A DNA stretch of 33,864 nucleotides. It comes from Ignavibacteriota bacterium. Lineage in GTDB: Bacteria > Bacteroidota > Ignavibacteria > UBA10030. Of this stretch, positions 1 to 7,266 are shown one piece after another. Position 1 is the stretch's first letter. Each line of letters begins with the position of its first letter. Under the pieces are notes generated by a model. The model saw only the letters and a list, made by a program, of their open reading frames with translations, searched no databases and was not told where the DNA came from. The DNA lies in contig PLMS01000110.1 of NCBI GenBank assembly GCA_003142575.1, forward strand, positions 11,577 to 45,440, given 5' to 3'. The position numbers and the translations under genes were made by a program.

Positions 1-774
1 CTCATTCGTCGAACCGTATCGATTTTTCAACGCACGCAGAATTCGATAGGCGTAATGTGCCTCGCCCTCAAATTGCAGAACTGTGTCTACCATATGCTCT
101 ATCACCTTTGGACCAGCAATAGCACCTTCTTTTGTTACATGCCCTACGAGGAAGATCGGAATGCCGCGCGTCTTGGCAAGACGCAGCAGTAAGGCGGCAG
201 ATTCCCGCACCTGACTTACACTACCCGGTGCGCTTTCAAGTCCAGGGCGGAACATGGTCTGAATGGAATCCACGATCACGATATCGGGAGTGCCGGAATC
301 AATCACATCCAGAATGAGATCAAGATTGGTTTCAGCAAGGAGTAAAATATTTTTTGCCGAGACGGCATTCAACCGTTCAGCACGAAGCTTGATTTGCCGG
401 ACGGATTCTTCACCGGTTATATACAAGACCACTTGATCCTTCAATGCAATCGCCAGTTGCATCATGAGTGTGGATTTACCAATACCTGGATCGCCGCCAA
501 GCAGAACGAGCGAACCAGGGACAAGTCCGCCGCCAAGTACGCGGTCAAATTCATTCAACGTCGTTTTGATGCGCGGAACATCTTCCTTCTCAATTTGATC
601 GAAGGAAACCGGTTCAATCTTTGAGGTAACTCCTGTTTTGCGCGATGCTCTTACCGGTACCGTAACTTCTTCAACAAATGTATTCCACTCGGAACAATTT
701 GGGCACTTGCCAATCCACCGCGGCGAAACATATCCGCATGATTGACAGACATATTTTGTGAAATTCTTGGACAT
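1..774 (-). CDS. radA: DNA repair protein RadA, N-terminal 258 residues (cut by window edge)
   Basis: The reading frame opens at an ATG at 774 on the minus strand and runs off base 1 without a stop. The N-terminus is a four-cysteine zinc finger (CQSCG, then CPNCS, about residues 10-27). A RecA-like core follows, with the Walker A motif GDPGIGKST near residue 94, a Walker B-like IVIVDSIQT, and the RadA signature KNRYGS close to the window edge (KNRFG in most homologues). RadA is a RecA-family ATPase that promotes branch migration during homologous recombination. The C-terminal Lon-like domain would lie outside the window. A terminator of the upstream gene lies just before it, so radA probably has its own promoter, which I could not place. 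Identification is very secure; the F-to-Y change in the signature is conservative. Confidence 0.97.
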   Translation of the reverse strand, partial: MSKNFTKYVCQSCGYVSPRWIGKCPNCSEWNTFVEEVTVPVRASRKTGVTSKIEPVSFDQIEKEDVPRIKTTLNEFDRVLGGGLVPGSLVLLGGDPGIGKSTLMMQLAIALKDQVVLYITGEESVRQIKLRAERLNAVSAKNILLLAETNLDLILDVIDSGTPDIVIVDSIQTMFRPGLESAPGSVSQVRESAALLLRLAKTRGIPIFLVGHVTKEGAIAGPKVIEHMVDTVLQFEGEAHYAYRILRALKNRYGSTNE

Positions 775-831
775 ACACAGATTAAACAACTTTGGCAATA
801 TACCAAGGTGTGTTCAGAGATACAAGACAAC

Positions 832-863
832 AAAAAACCCTGTCAGATACATCCAACAGGGTT
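832..863 (-). terminator. Rho-independent terminator of the CpoB/YbgF-like gene
   Basis: An 8-bp perfect inverted repeat (AACCCTGT at 836-843, ACAGGGTT at 856-863) encloses a 12-nt loop. On the minus strand it is followed by a run of T (the A-run 832-837 read in reverse). It lies between the stop of the 892-1776 gene and the radA start, so it should end transcription before radA. Confidence 0.85.
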
Positions 864-891
864 CACTTGTTAATCCAAATTCTAAACTGTA

Positions 892-1776
892 TTATAATTT
901 TGCCCAATGTGCTTTTGCTGCTTTTACGTTCTTGCTCATCGGATAATTCTTTACAACTTTTTCATAAGCTGCTTTTGCTTTTGCCTTGCTGCCAAGGTTT
1001 TCATACGATCGCGCGATCATGTATTGAGCATCGGCTTTCTTTTCGGAATTTTTAAACTTGAGAGTTTCCTGGAACAATGGTAAAGCTGCATTATACTTTT
1101 TCTGCGCAAAGTAAGTTTCACCCAGCCAGTATGTTGCACGTTTAGCAAGGTCATCGTTGTTACCGCGACCAATTGCTTCAAAGCCCTTCGCTGCACTATC
1201 ATACCTACGCGCTTTAAATGCTTTCATTGCATTATCATAAGTCGATTGGGATGCCGGAAAAGTCTTCTCTTCGTCGAGCGTACCTTTTGGTTCAGCTTCA
1301 ACTCCTTTTGATGCTAAACCAGAAGTCTTGTTCAACACTTCCATCGAGTCAGCATAATGCTTTTCTGCTGCATATTTTGCATCGACTTCTGTCATGCGTG
1401 CATTGATGCTTCTATTTTCTTGTTCAAGCTTTACAATGTTTTGTTTCAAACTTGTGTTCTCAGTGCGGAGATCTTCAATTTGCTTTTCATATTGTGCTAA
1501 TTGAGTTGGTGATACAGCAGGAGCCGGAGGCGGTGCTTCAGCCGGTTCGGTATTAGGTCCAATGAAGCTCGTTAATGCTTGGTCCGACGGATTCTCCTCC
1601 TTCGGTTTTTGTTGTTCACCTGTCGCTGCCGGCTTTACTCCTTGTGCTTGAGACTCTTCCTTCGTAGCTTCTTCGCTTTCACCGCAGCCAATTAGCAAAA
1701 ATGTGAACAGGACGAGAATGATAAACCAAGAATGTCTTTGTACAGAACTACTACCAATCAAGTTATTGAGACCCAT
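892..1776 (-). CDS. CpoB/YbgF-like periplasmic TPR lipoprotein
   Basis: This 294-residue protein starts at the ATG at 1776, which has a GGAGG ribosome site (1781-1785) at ideal spacing. A TTG further upstream (1791) is open but would overlap that site. A signal peptide ends in the lipobox LLIGC (Cys31). A Glu/Pro/Ala-rich linker comes next, then a predicted coiled coil (about 90-130), then C-terminal tetratricopeptide units (about 180-290; for example YDSAAKGFEAI and YNAALPLFQETL). This order of coiled coil plus TPRs is that of CpoB/YbgF, the Tol-Pal-associated protein that coordinates outer-membrane constriction and peptidoglycan synthesis. The E. coli protein is not lipidated, so a lipoprotein form is a variation. 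No tol or pal genes are visible nearby, so the role is inferred from architecture only. BamD-like TPR lipoproteins are an alternative. Confidence 0.75.
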   Translation of the reverse strand: MGLNNLIGSSSVQRHSWFIILVLFTFLLIGCGESEEATKEESQAQGVKPAATGEQQKPKEENPSDQALTSFIGPNTEPAEAPPPAPAVSPTQLAQYEKQIEDLRTENTSLKQNIVKLEQENRSINARMTEVDAKYAAEKHYADSMEVLNKTSGLASKGVEAEPKGTLDEEKTFPASQSTYDNAMKAFKARRYDSAAKGFEAIGRGNNDDLAKRATYWLGETYFAQKKYNAALPLFQETLKFKNSEKKADAQYMIARSYENLGSKAKAKAAYEKVVKNYPMSKNVKAAKAHWAKL

Positions 1777-1911
1777 AAAGCCTCCAAACAATAGCGAATG
1801 AATAGTGGATTTCTCACAGCTTGTGCTAATTTATCAATACACTCGTTGAAAGTCAAGTGGTTTTGCCAAAATCATCCACGAATTTTGTTCTGACCAACCT
1901 CAGAGATTCTT

Positions 1912-2835
1912 TCACTTCACACACTCCATCATTCGGGCAACGATTTGTTGTACAATGATATCCGGTACACCGTCGGAAAACTGCGATTGAAGCCGCATAT
2001 CGCACATTTCATTCACGTAATCTACTGCAACACATCTTCCATCGGTCGTGAAAGCTAATTCTGTTGAAAAGAAATCAAGTTGACAAATGGTGTGAATACG
2101 CTCCGTGATTGTTCGGAGTTGTCCAAGACCTAACCGTCTTTCTTCTTCTTCAGGCATCGGAGAATAGATGTGAGTAATGTCATTCCACCAAGAAGGGATG
2201 ATGTCACCAAAAGCGTAGAATACGCGAAACCATGCCCGATGCTCAGCAAGGATGGTCGGCGTGATCGTCTCCTGCAATAGATATTTATCGTTCTTATGGG
2301 ATTGGCGCGCATCGATGATTTCTTTTAAGGTTTCGGCTCCGATCACCACACCGATACCACCCCCGGTTGTATTTGCCGGCTTGATGATAAACGGTCGTCT
2401 GAGCTTTGCCAACTCGCTCAACGAAAGTTCAACCTCATTTTTATGGTTATACGGGGAGACAATGATGGTATAAGGAACCTCAATGTTGTGCGTAAGAAAT
2501 TCGAGATGCATCGTCGCTTTATCGGCAGCAATGATTCGGAGATCATACGGATTGATGGGATGCGGTGCATACCTTTCACTAGAACGAAATTGTCTTAGTA
2601 CATACCACGCCAAAGGTTGAAACATTTCATCTTCATCGGAGGCACGGTCGAGAAAGTATCGGAAGCGGATTTTTTCTTTTCTCAACAAATTGAAAATTTC
2701 TTCTACGTTTTCATTGCGAATTTCTAATACCTTCATATCATTCCGGCAGGCGACCTCGTGCACAAGATCAATAAACCCAAAGTCATATTCCCAGTTCCAA
2801 GCAATGGCAAGATCGTATGTCTGGGCCGTTTCCAT
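1912..2835 (-). CDS. ATP-grasp domain protein of unknown substrate
   Basis: This 307-residue protein has no signal peptide and is probably cytoplasmic. The ATP at 2835 (ATG) is the first good start; an in-frame TTG at 2871 is possible, and neither has a strong ribosome site. The middle carries an ATP-grasp nucleotide-binding segment, RRPFIIKPANTTGGGIGV, with the expected lysine at about residue 152 and a glycine-rich loop. The C-terminal part ends with an acidic metal-binding segment (DFFSTELAFTTDGR, then VDYVNEMCDMR) typical of RimK/D-Ala-D-Ala-ligase-like enzymes. Such enzymes form amide or peptide bonds through an acyl-phosphate. The first 100 residues look like a degenerate pre-ATP-grasp domain. 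It stands alone, divergent from the TPR-lipoprotein operon, so context gives no substrate. The fold is secure, the function unknown. Confidence 0.75.
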   Translation of the reverse strand: METAQTYDLAIAWNWEYDFGFIDLVHEVACRNDMKVLEIRNENVEEIFNLLRKEKIRFRYFLDRASDEDEMFQPLAWYVLRQFRSSERYAPHPINPYDLRIIAADKATMHLEFLTHNIEVPYTIIVSPYNHKNEVELSLSELAKLRRPFIIKPANTTGGGIGVVIGAETLKEIIDARQSHKNDKYLLQETITPTILAEHRAWFRVFYAFGDIIPSWWNDITHIYSPMPEEEERRLGLGQLRTITERIHTICQLDFFSTELAFTTDGRCVAVDYVNEMCDMRLQSQFSDGVPDIIVQQIVARMMECVK

Positions 2836-2921
2836 ACGAGTAAAAGTACATGCTTTCCGGTTACGAAACAAGCACTACCAATACTTGTAAGTGGCGTGCT
2901 GTTTCAATATATTTATATGTG

Positions 2922-4661
2922 ATGAATAACACCATGAAGTCATTTTCATTCCTCACCTCCATCGTGGGGATTTTTTTTCTATCCGGCTGCGGTAGTTCAC
3001 AGCAATCATCTCAGCCAACACGTTCTGAACGCACAAACACACTGCAAAACGACAAAATTCAAGAGATGCGGCATGATAACGCACTCCAGCATTTTATCGA
3101 AGGCACAGCACTGGATGCAAAAGGTTCATCCGCCGAAGCAATTCTTGAATATCAAGAAGCGCTTCAAGCAGAACCGAATGCCGCAATTTTCTTTGCTATT
3201 TCTAGAGATTATTTGCTGCTGAGCAAATTCAATCGTGCCGCTGAAACAGCAGGTGAAGCTGTTCGGTTGGAGCCACAGAACATCTCCTACCGCGAAAATC
3301 TTGGATCTATCTATTTTCAAGCATCACGAACAGATTTAGCTATCCGCGAGTACGAAGAGATCATAAAGATCGATTCAAATTATACGGCTGGTTGGTTCGC
3401 ACTGGCACGTCTCTACCAACCGTTGCAACCTCAGAAAGCAGTTGAGATTTACGAGAAGATGCTGAGCCGAGACGACGGGCAATTGGAAGTTCTTTTTCAA
3501 TGTGCACAGCTTTATTCCTCACTCGGACGTTATGATGAAGCCGCCACAAAATATAAGCGGATGTTGGAACTTAACCCAGGCAATAAACAACTCCAGAGAC
3601 AACTCGCTGAAACTTTTGCAAAAGGCAGCAGGTTGGACCAAGCGCAGACACTGCTTGAGACAATGGTTGCTGCAGACTCTTCCGATGCGGAGGTCCTTGC
3701 AACACTCGCCGATGTTTATCTAAACCAGAAGCAATTCCAAAAAGCTATCGATCTCTATGAAAAACTCTTGAGTCAAGGCATAAAGAACACAGAAATTAAA
3801 TTACGGATCGGTATCGGTTTTTTTGGATTGACCGAGCATGACTCTACGTTGATTCCAAGAACGATTACTCTTTTTGAAAACTTGCAGACGGAAGTTCCTA
3901 CCGATTGGCGGCCGTATTGGTATCTCGGAGCTATCGCTGCTAACCAGCATAAGGACTCGCTTGCCGGAAGCTACTTCGAGCAAGTAACAAAGCTGGAAGA
4001 ACATCACGGCGATGCGTGGTGGTTTTTCGGTTCCTCCTTATTTGAACAAGAAAAGTATGACAAGCTGCTTGAAACGATGGAACAGGCTCAAAAAGTGCTT
4101 CCGAACGATTTCCGTTTCTACTTATTACAGGGACTTGCACTCACACGTATGGAGAAACAGGAAGAAGCTGTGAAACCATTAGAGAAAGCGTACGAGCTGA
4201 ATCCGAAAGACCTCAATACCCTCAGCACACTCGCTTTAACACTGGATGGATTACAGCGTTATCCACGAAGCGATAGTTTATACGAAGAAGGATTGAAGCA
4301 AGATCCAAAATCCGCTCTCCTTCTCAACAACTATGGATACAGTCTTGCCGAACGAGGACTTCAACTACAGCGCGCATCGGAAATGGGAAAACAAGCTATC
4401 ACCGTAGAACCGGATAACGCCGCGTACCTTGATACATACGGTTGGATACTTTTCAAATTGCAAAAGTATGAAGATGCTGCGATGTACATTGAAAAGTCCA
4501 TTGCATCCGGAAAGGCCAGTTCTGTTGTTCACGAGCACCTCGGAGACATCTATGAGAAGTTGGGGCAAAAGGAGAAGGCACTCGAGTTGTGGAAAAAAGC
4601 ATTTGAGATGGATTCCAAGAACAAAGATGTAAAAGAAAAAATCATGCGCGGAGCGAAGTGA
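2922..4661 (+). CDS. TPR-rich lipoprotein, first gene of an envelope operon
   Basis: The protein is 579 residues from the ATG at 2922; an in-frame ATG at 2934 (MKSFSFL) is equally plausible. Neither has a clear ribosome site. The lipobox FLSGC puts the lipidated cysteine at residue 23. The rest is a nearly continuous array of tetratricopeptide repeats (roughly 12-14 units), with repeated signatures such as AxxxYxxALxxxPxN. It should be a periplasm-facing, membrane-anchored scaffold. The stop overlaps the start of the next gene by one base (TGATG), implying translational coupling with the LolB-like lipoprotein and the EnvC-like protein. The same trio order occurs in Bacteroidota genomes to my knowledge. 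A role in envelope assembly is inferred from context; no enzymatic motif is visible. Confidence 0.85.
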   Translation: MNNTMKSFSFLTSIVGIFFLSGCGSSQQSSQPTRSERTNTLQNDKIQEMRHDNALQHFIEGTALDAKGSSAEAILEYQEALQAEPNAAIFFAISRDYLLLSKFNRAAETAGEAVRLEPQNISYRENLGSIYFQASRTDLAIREYEEIIKIDSNYTAGWFALARLYQPLQPQKAVEIYEKMLSRDDGQLEVLFQCAQLYSSLGRYDEAATKYKRMLELNPGNKQLQRQLAETFAKGSRLDQAQTLLETMVAADSSDAEVLATLADVYLNQKQFQKAIDLYEKLLSQGIKNTEIKLRIGIGFFGLTEHDSTLIPRTITLFENLQTEVPTDWRPYWYLGAIAANQHKDSLAGSYFEQVTKLEEHHGDAWWFFGSSLFEQEKYDKLLETMEQAQKVLPNDFRFYLLQGLALTRMEKQEEAVKPLEKAYELNPKDLNTLSTLALTLDGLQRYPRSDSLYEEGLKQDPKSALLLNNYGYSLAERGLQLQRASEMGKQAITVEPDNAAYLDTYGWILFKLQKYEDAAMYIEKSIASGKASSVVHEHLGDIYEKLGQKEKALELWKKAFEMDSKNKDVKEKIMRGAK

Positions 4662-5434
4662 TGGTACAGCGTTTTTCTTTCGTATTGGTTCTTTTCTTTC
4701 TCTCGTTCATCGGATGCCGAACGACGAGCACGTTGAATCTGGGCAACCGATCCATCACTTCGACGGAAGTTCAGGAAATCGCTCGTACACATCACGCACG
4801 TATTCAATCCATACAAGGCGAAGGACGGATTTCTGTTGAAACACCGGAGATTGCTCAAAGCGGTGCATTCATCTTAACACTTCGGAAACCTGACTCCGTT
4901 CTTATCAATCTTCAAGGACCGTTCGGTATCAAAGTTGGATCAGCGCTTGTGACCCGTACCGGATTTTCTTTTTATAATAGTCTAGAGAATAAACTCATCA
5001 CTGGTTCTACAAACATAGAAAACCTGAATCGCATCCTTCACGTCCAACTAAGTTTTGATGATCTGCTGAACATCTTTACCGGCGGGGGGTTTCTCGATGA
5101 CGACCTCCGCTCACCCGATGAAACACGCATCGAAGACGACCAGTTTGTTTTCATCTATACTTCCCACAATTCCAGCCGACGGTATTGGATCGAACCGACA
5201 TCCTTGTACATCCAAAGAATCCAGTTTTTGGATCGAAGCGGGAAGCTTACACTTGAGCAATCCTTTAACGACTTCGAGAATGTCGATGGAATTGCGATGC
5301 CGTACACTATTCGTATCACACAGCCACAAACGCAGCAAATGCTGACTCTTAAGTATTCCAACATCATGGTGAACGTCGAACAACTTCAGTTCACCTTTAC
5401 GATTCCACAGAACGCAGAACGAATTCGCTGGTAA
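4661..5434 (+). CDS. DUF4292/LolB-like outer-membrane lipoprotein
   Basis: This 257-residue protein starts at ATG 4661, overlapping the preceding stop by one base; a GTG at 4658 is also in frame. A short signal peptide ends in the lipobox SFIGC. The body begins with the alternating beta-strand pattern of the LolA/LolB fold: QGEGRISVETP, then SVLINLQGPFGIKVGSALVT, then FSFYNSLENKLITGS. These match my knowledge of DUF4292, a family placed near LolB. LolB accepts lipoproteins from LolA at the outer membrane. Whether DUF4292 proteins do this is not established. Its stop (TAA) overlaps the next ATG by one base. Coupling to an EnvC-like protein suggests a joint role in the cell envelope. Confidence 0.8.
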   Translation: MVQRFSFVLVLFFLSFIGCRTTSTLNLGNRSITSTEVQEIARTHHARIQSIQGEGRISVETPEIAQSGAFILTLRKPDSVLINLQGPFGIKVGSALVTRTGFSFYNSLENKLITGSTNIENLNRILHVQLSFDDLLNIFTGGGFLDDDLRSPDETRIEDDQFVFIYTSHNSSRRYWIEPTSLYIQRIQFLDRSGKLTLEQSFNDFENVDGIAMPYTIRITQPQTQQMLTLKYSNIMVNVEQLQFTFTIPQNAERIRW

Positions 5435-6696
5435 TGTGCCCTCTGCCTCGCATCTTTTTCTTCATCCTGTTTCTACTCTTCGCGCTTCCTGCTACTGCCC
5501 AAAAAACGGAACGGGAGATTAAACAGAAGGAAAATGAGCTGCAAAAACTTCGCAGCGACATTCAAGCGTACGAAAAAAAATTAAGGGAAAGCGACAAAAA
5601 GGAAAAGGTCACACTTGAACATCTCGATAATCTCGAACGGCAGTCCATTCTTATCCGCCAATTGATTCAGAAACTTCGAGAAGAAGAACTTGGAATGACA
5701 GCGGAAATCGACACCGCCAAAACAACGATTGCCGGTTTGGAGGGACAACTTCAGTTTCTGAAATCACATTATGCCAACTACGTCTGTTCGGTATACAAAC
5801 ATGGCCGTGTGTACGATCTCGAATTACTTTTCTCCTCTCAATCGATCAACCAGCTTTCTATCCGTATTCAATATTTGAAGAGATTTTCCGAGCAACGCGC
5901 CAAAGACCTCAAAGAAATCGACGAAAACAAAGTAATCCTGGAACAGAAGAATGAGCAGTTGCAAGGAAAGCTTCAGAGCGAACGACAACTTCTGATTGAA
6001 AAGACTCGTGAAGAGGAAAACCTCAAGCGAACATTTTCCCAGCGGCAAACGGTGCTCAAGAAAATTCGGAAGAATAAAAAAACATATCAAAAAGAACTTA
6101 ACCGCAAGATGGGAGCATTTCAGCAAATTGAAAAACTCATCGCAGATCTGATTGAGAAAGAACAAATTCGGAAAGAACGTGAGGAAACCGAACGTCGTGT
6201 CCGTGAGGTAGCAGAAGCGCGGGAACGCGAACAAGTAAACAGTATTCCATCAGCTACACTAAAACCAGTTGAACTGAAGACCTCTATTTCTTTTGCACAG
6301 CAAAGAGGAAAGCTCCGATGGCCAGTGACACATGGATCGGTGCAATCACGCTTTGGCAATCAAATCCATCCTGTTCTGAAAACTGTCACACAGAACACCG
6401 GCATTGACATAGCCACCCCGGTTGGTTCCGATGTCCTTGCTGTTGCAGACGGAGAAGTAGCCGTGCTGTCCTTCATTCCCGGTTTCGGTAATGTACTTAT
6501 CTTAAATCACTACAACGGTTACCGTACAGTATATGCACATCTCTCGGATGTTTCAGTCACAGAGTCACAACGCATCACAGAAGGAACGGTCATCGCAAAA
6601 AGCGGCGACACTGTAGCAGGTGCCATTCTCCACTTTGAAATTTGGAAAGAACGGGAAAAACAAAATCCCGAATGGTGGCTGGCGAAACGTCGGTAA
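5434..6696 (+). CDS. envC: EnvC-like murein hydrolase activator (degenerate LytM/M23 domain)
   Basis: The 420-residue protein starts at an ATG overlapping the previous stop (TAATG). A signal peptide ends around ATAQ (residue 22). A long charged coiled coil (about 22-265) follows, then a C-terminal LytM/M23 domain (about 290-415). In that domain two active-site histidines are replaced. The HxxxD zinc motif reads NTGID (Asn321, Asp325) and the HxH motif reads ILH (Ile398, His400). His369 in YAHLS is kept. Loss of a zinc ligand and a catalytic histidine is the hallmark of EnvC-type proteins, which bind and activate amidases rather than cleave peptidoglycan. It is the last gene of the coupled operon. 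An amidase partner is not in the window. The gene symbol is by architecture. Confidence 0.85.
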   Translation: MCPLPRIFFFILFLLFALPATAQKTEREIKQKENELQKLRSDIQAYEKKLRESDKKEKVTLEHLDNLERQSILIRQLIQKLREEELGMTAEIDTAKTTIAGLEGQLQFLKSHYANYVCSVYKHGRVYDLELLFSSQSINQLSIRIQYLKRFSEQRAKDLKEIDENKVILEQKNEQLQGKLQSERQLLIEKTREEENLKRTFSQRQTVLKKIRKNKKTYQKELNRKMGAFQQIEKLIADLIEKEQIRKEREETERRVREVAEAREREQVNSIPSATLKPVELKTSISFAQQRGKLRWPVTHGSVQSRFGNQIHPVLKTVTQNTGIDIATPVGSDVLAVADGEVAVLSFIPGFGNVLILNHYNGYRTVYAHLSDVSVTESQRITEGTVIAKSGDTVAGAILHFEIWKEREKQNPEWWLAKRR

Positions 6697-6922
6697 TTCT
6701 CAGCATTCACCAGCCGTTATCGTGTTGCTCCAATCATCAAATTAAACCTCTATCCATTTATCCAAAGCATCAATACTTCACAAATTTCTACATTTCCCAA
6801 AGTATACTCATGGTTTACATCAAGTTTCTCTTTTTTTACAAAGTTGTATTGAGCAATAATGATAAGCGCGAGGCTGCAAATCGCGGTACTAATATCGTGA
6901 CTATAATGTCAAAGAGTAATTG

Positions 6923-6951
6923 TTGTTTTGCCCCCATCTTTTCCGTACATT
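6923..6951 (+). promoter_or_regulatory. Candidate sigma70-type promoter of tRNA-Pro
   Basis: TTGTTT (6923-6928) and TACATT (6946-6951) are 17 bp apart and lie about 20 bp upstream of the tRNA. The rest of 6697-6970 shows no gene, and I saw no clear terminator for the envC-like gene there. Confidence 0.45.
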
Positions 6952-6970
6952 AGAATCAGGTGTAAGAATT

Positions 6971-7046
6971 CGGGGTGTGGCTCAGCCCGGTTAGAGCGCC
7001 TGCCTTGGGCGCAGGAGGCCGGAGGTTCGAATCCTCTCACCCCGAC
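6971..7046 (+). tRNA. tRNA-Pro (anticodon TGG)
   Basis: A full cloverleaf folds by eye. The acceptor CGGGGTG pairs with CACCCCG, and the anticodon stem CCTGC/GCAGG holds loop CTTGGGC, giving anticodon TGG. The T arm is GGAGG-TTCGAAT-CCTCT. The discriminator base is A and the CCA end is not encoded. Confidence 0.97.
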
Positions 7047-7077
7047 AAATTTTTACATATCTTATGGCATTTTTACA

Positions 7078-7095
7078 ACAATACAGTTGTATTGT
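7078..7095. repeat. Perfect 8-bp inverted repeat, operator-like
   Basis: ACAATACA (7078-7085) and TGTATTGT (7088-7095) are exact reverse complements separated by 2 bp. The spacer is too short for a stable hairpin, so a dimeric-protein binding site is more likely than an RNA structure. It lies between tRNA-Pro and the promoter of the TPR/TonB operon. Confidence 0.4.
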
Positions 7096-7113
7096 GCATT
7101 TAGATTCATCTTT

Positions 7114-7163
7114 AAGGCAGCATCCTTCAGACATCTTCGTCAATGCCGCCTTCTTGTTCTTTT
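7114..7163 (+). terminator. Probable terminator after tRNA-Pro
   Basis: AAGGCAGCAT (7114-7123) pairs with ATGCCGCCTT (7143-7152), 10 bp with one G-U pair and a 19-nt loop. A T-rich tail (CTTGTTCTTTT) follows. The long loop makes it weaker than the other terminators here. Confidence 0.5.
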
Positions 7164-7178
7164 GAGTGATCTGGTTTA

Positions 7179-7207
7179 TTGACAATATCTTGGAAATTAT
7201 CTACCAT
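7179..7207 (+). promoter_or_regulatory. Candidate sigma70-type promoter of the TPR/TonB operon
   Basis: TTGACA (7179-7184, perfect -35) is followed after 17 bp by TACCAT (7202-7207, -10-like). The predicted start would leave a leader of about 50 nt before the ATG at 7267. Confidence 0.55.
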
Positions 7208-7246
7208 GAATCGCCGAAGTGTGTTTTTACTAGTAGAAATAATAAG

Positions 7247-7260
7247 CTCCTCAAAAGGAG
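7247..7260 (+). promoter_or_regulatory. Hairpin that can hide the ribosome binding site of the TPR-repeat gene
   Basis: CTCCT (7247-7251) is the exact complement of AGGAG (7256-7260), the Shine-Dalgarno sequence of the gene starting at 7267, with a CAAA loop. A 5-bp hairpin here would mask ribosome binding. Its real stability is untested. Confidence 0.4.
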
Positions 7261-7266
7261 AGAGCA

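Noticed and set aside
5824-6234. 136-codon minus-strand frame inside the envC-like gene
   Set aside because: It is a Phe/Leu-rich shadow of the charged coiled-coil coding sequence, without any recognisable motif.
6697-6970. Possible small gene (103-codon frame 6642-6953)
   Set aside because: It begins inside the envC-like gene in another frame. It has low-complexity composition and no ribosome site in the intergenic part.
6991-7185. 64-codon minus-strand frame ending GERIRTSGLLRPRQAL
   Set aside because: Its C-terminal part is the antisense of tRNA-Pro, another common false gene call; the rest overlaps promoter and terminator DNA.
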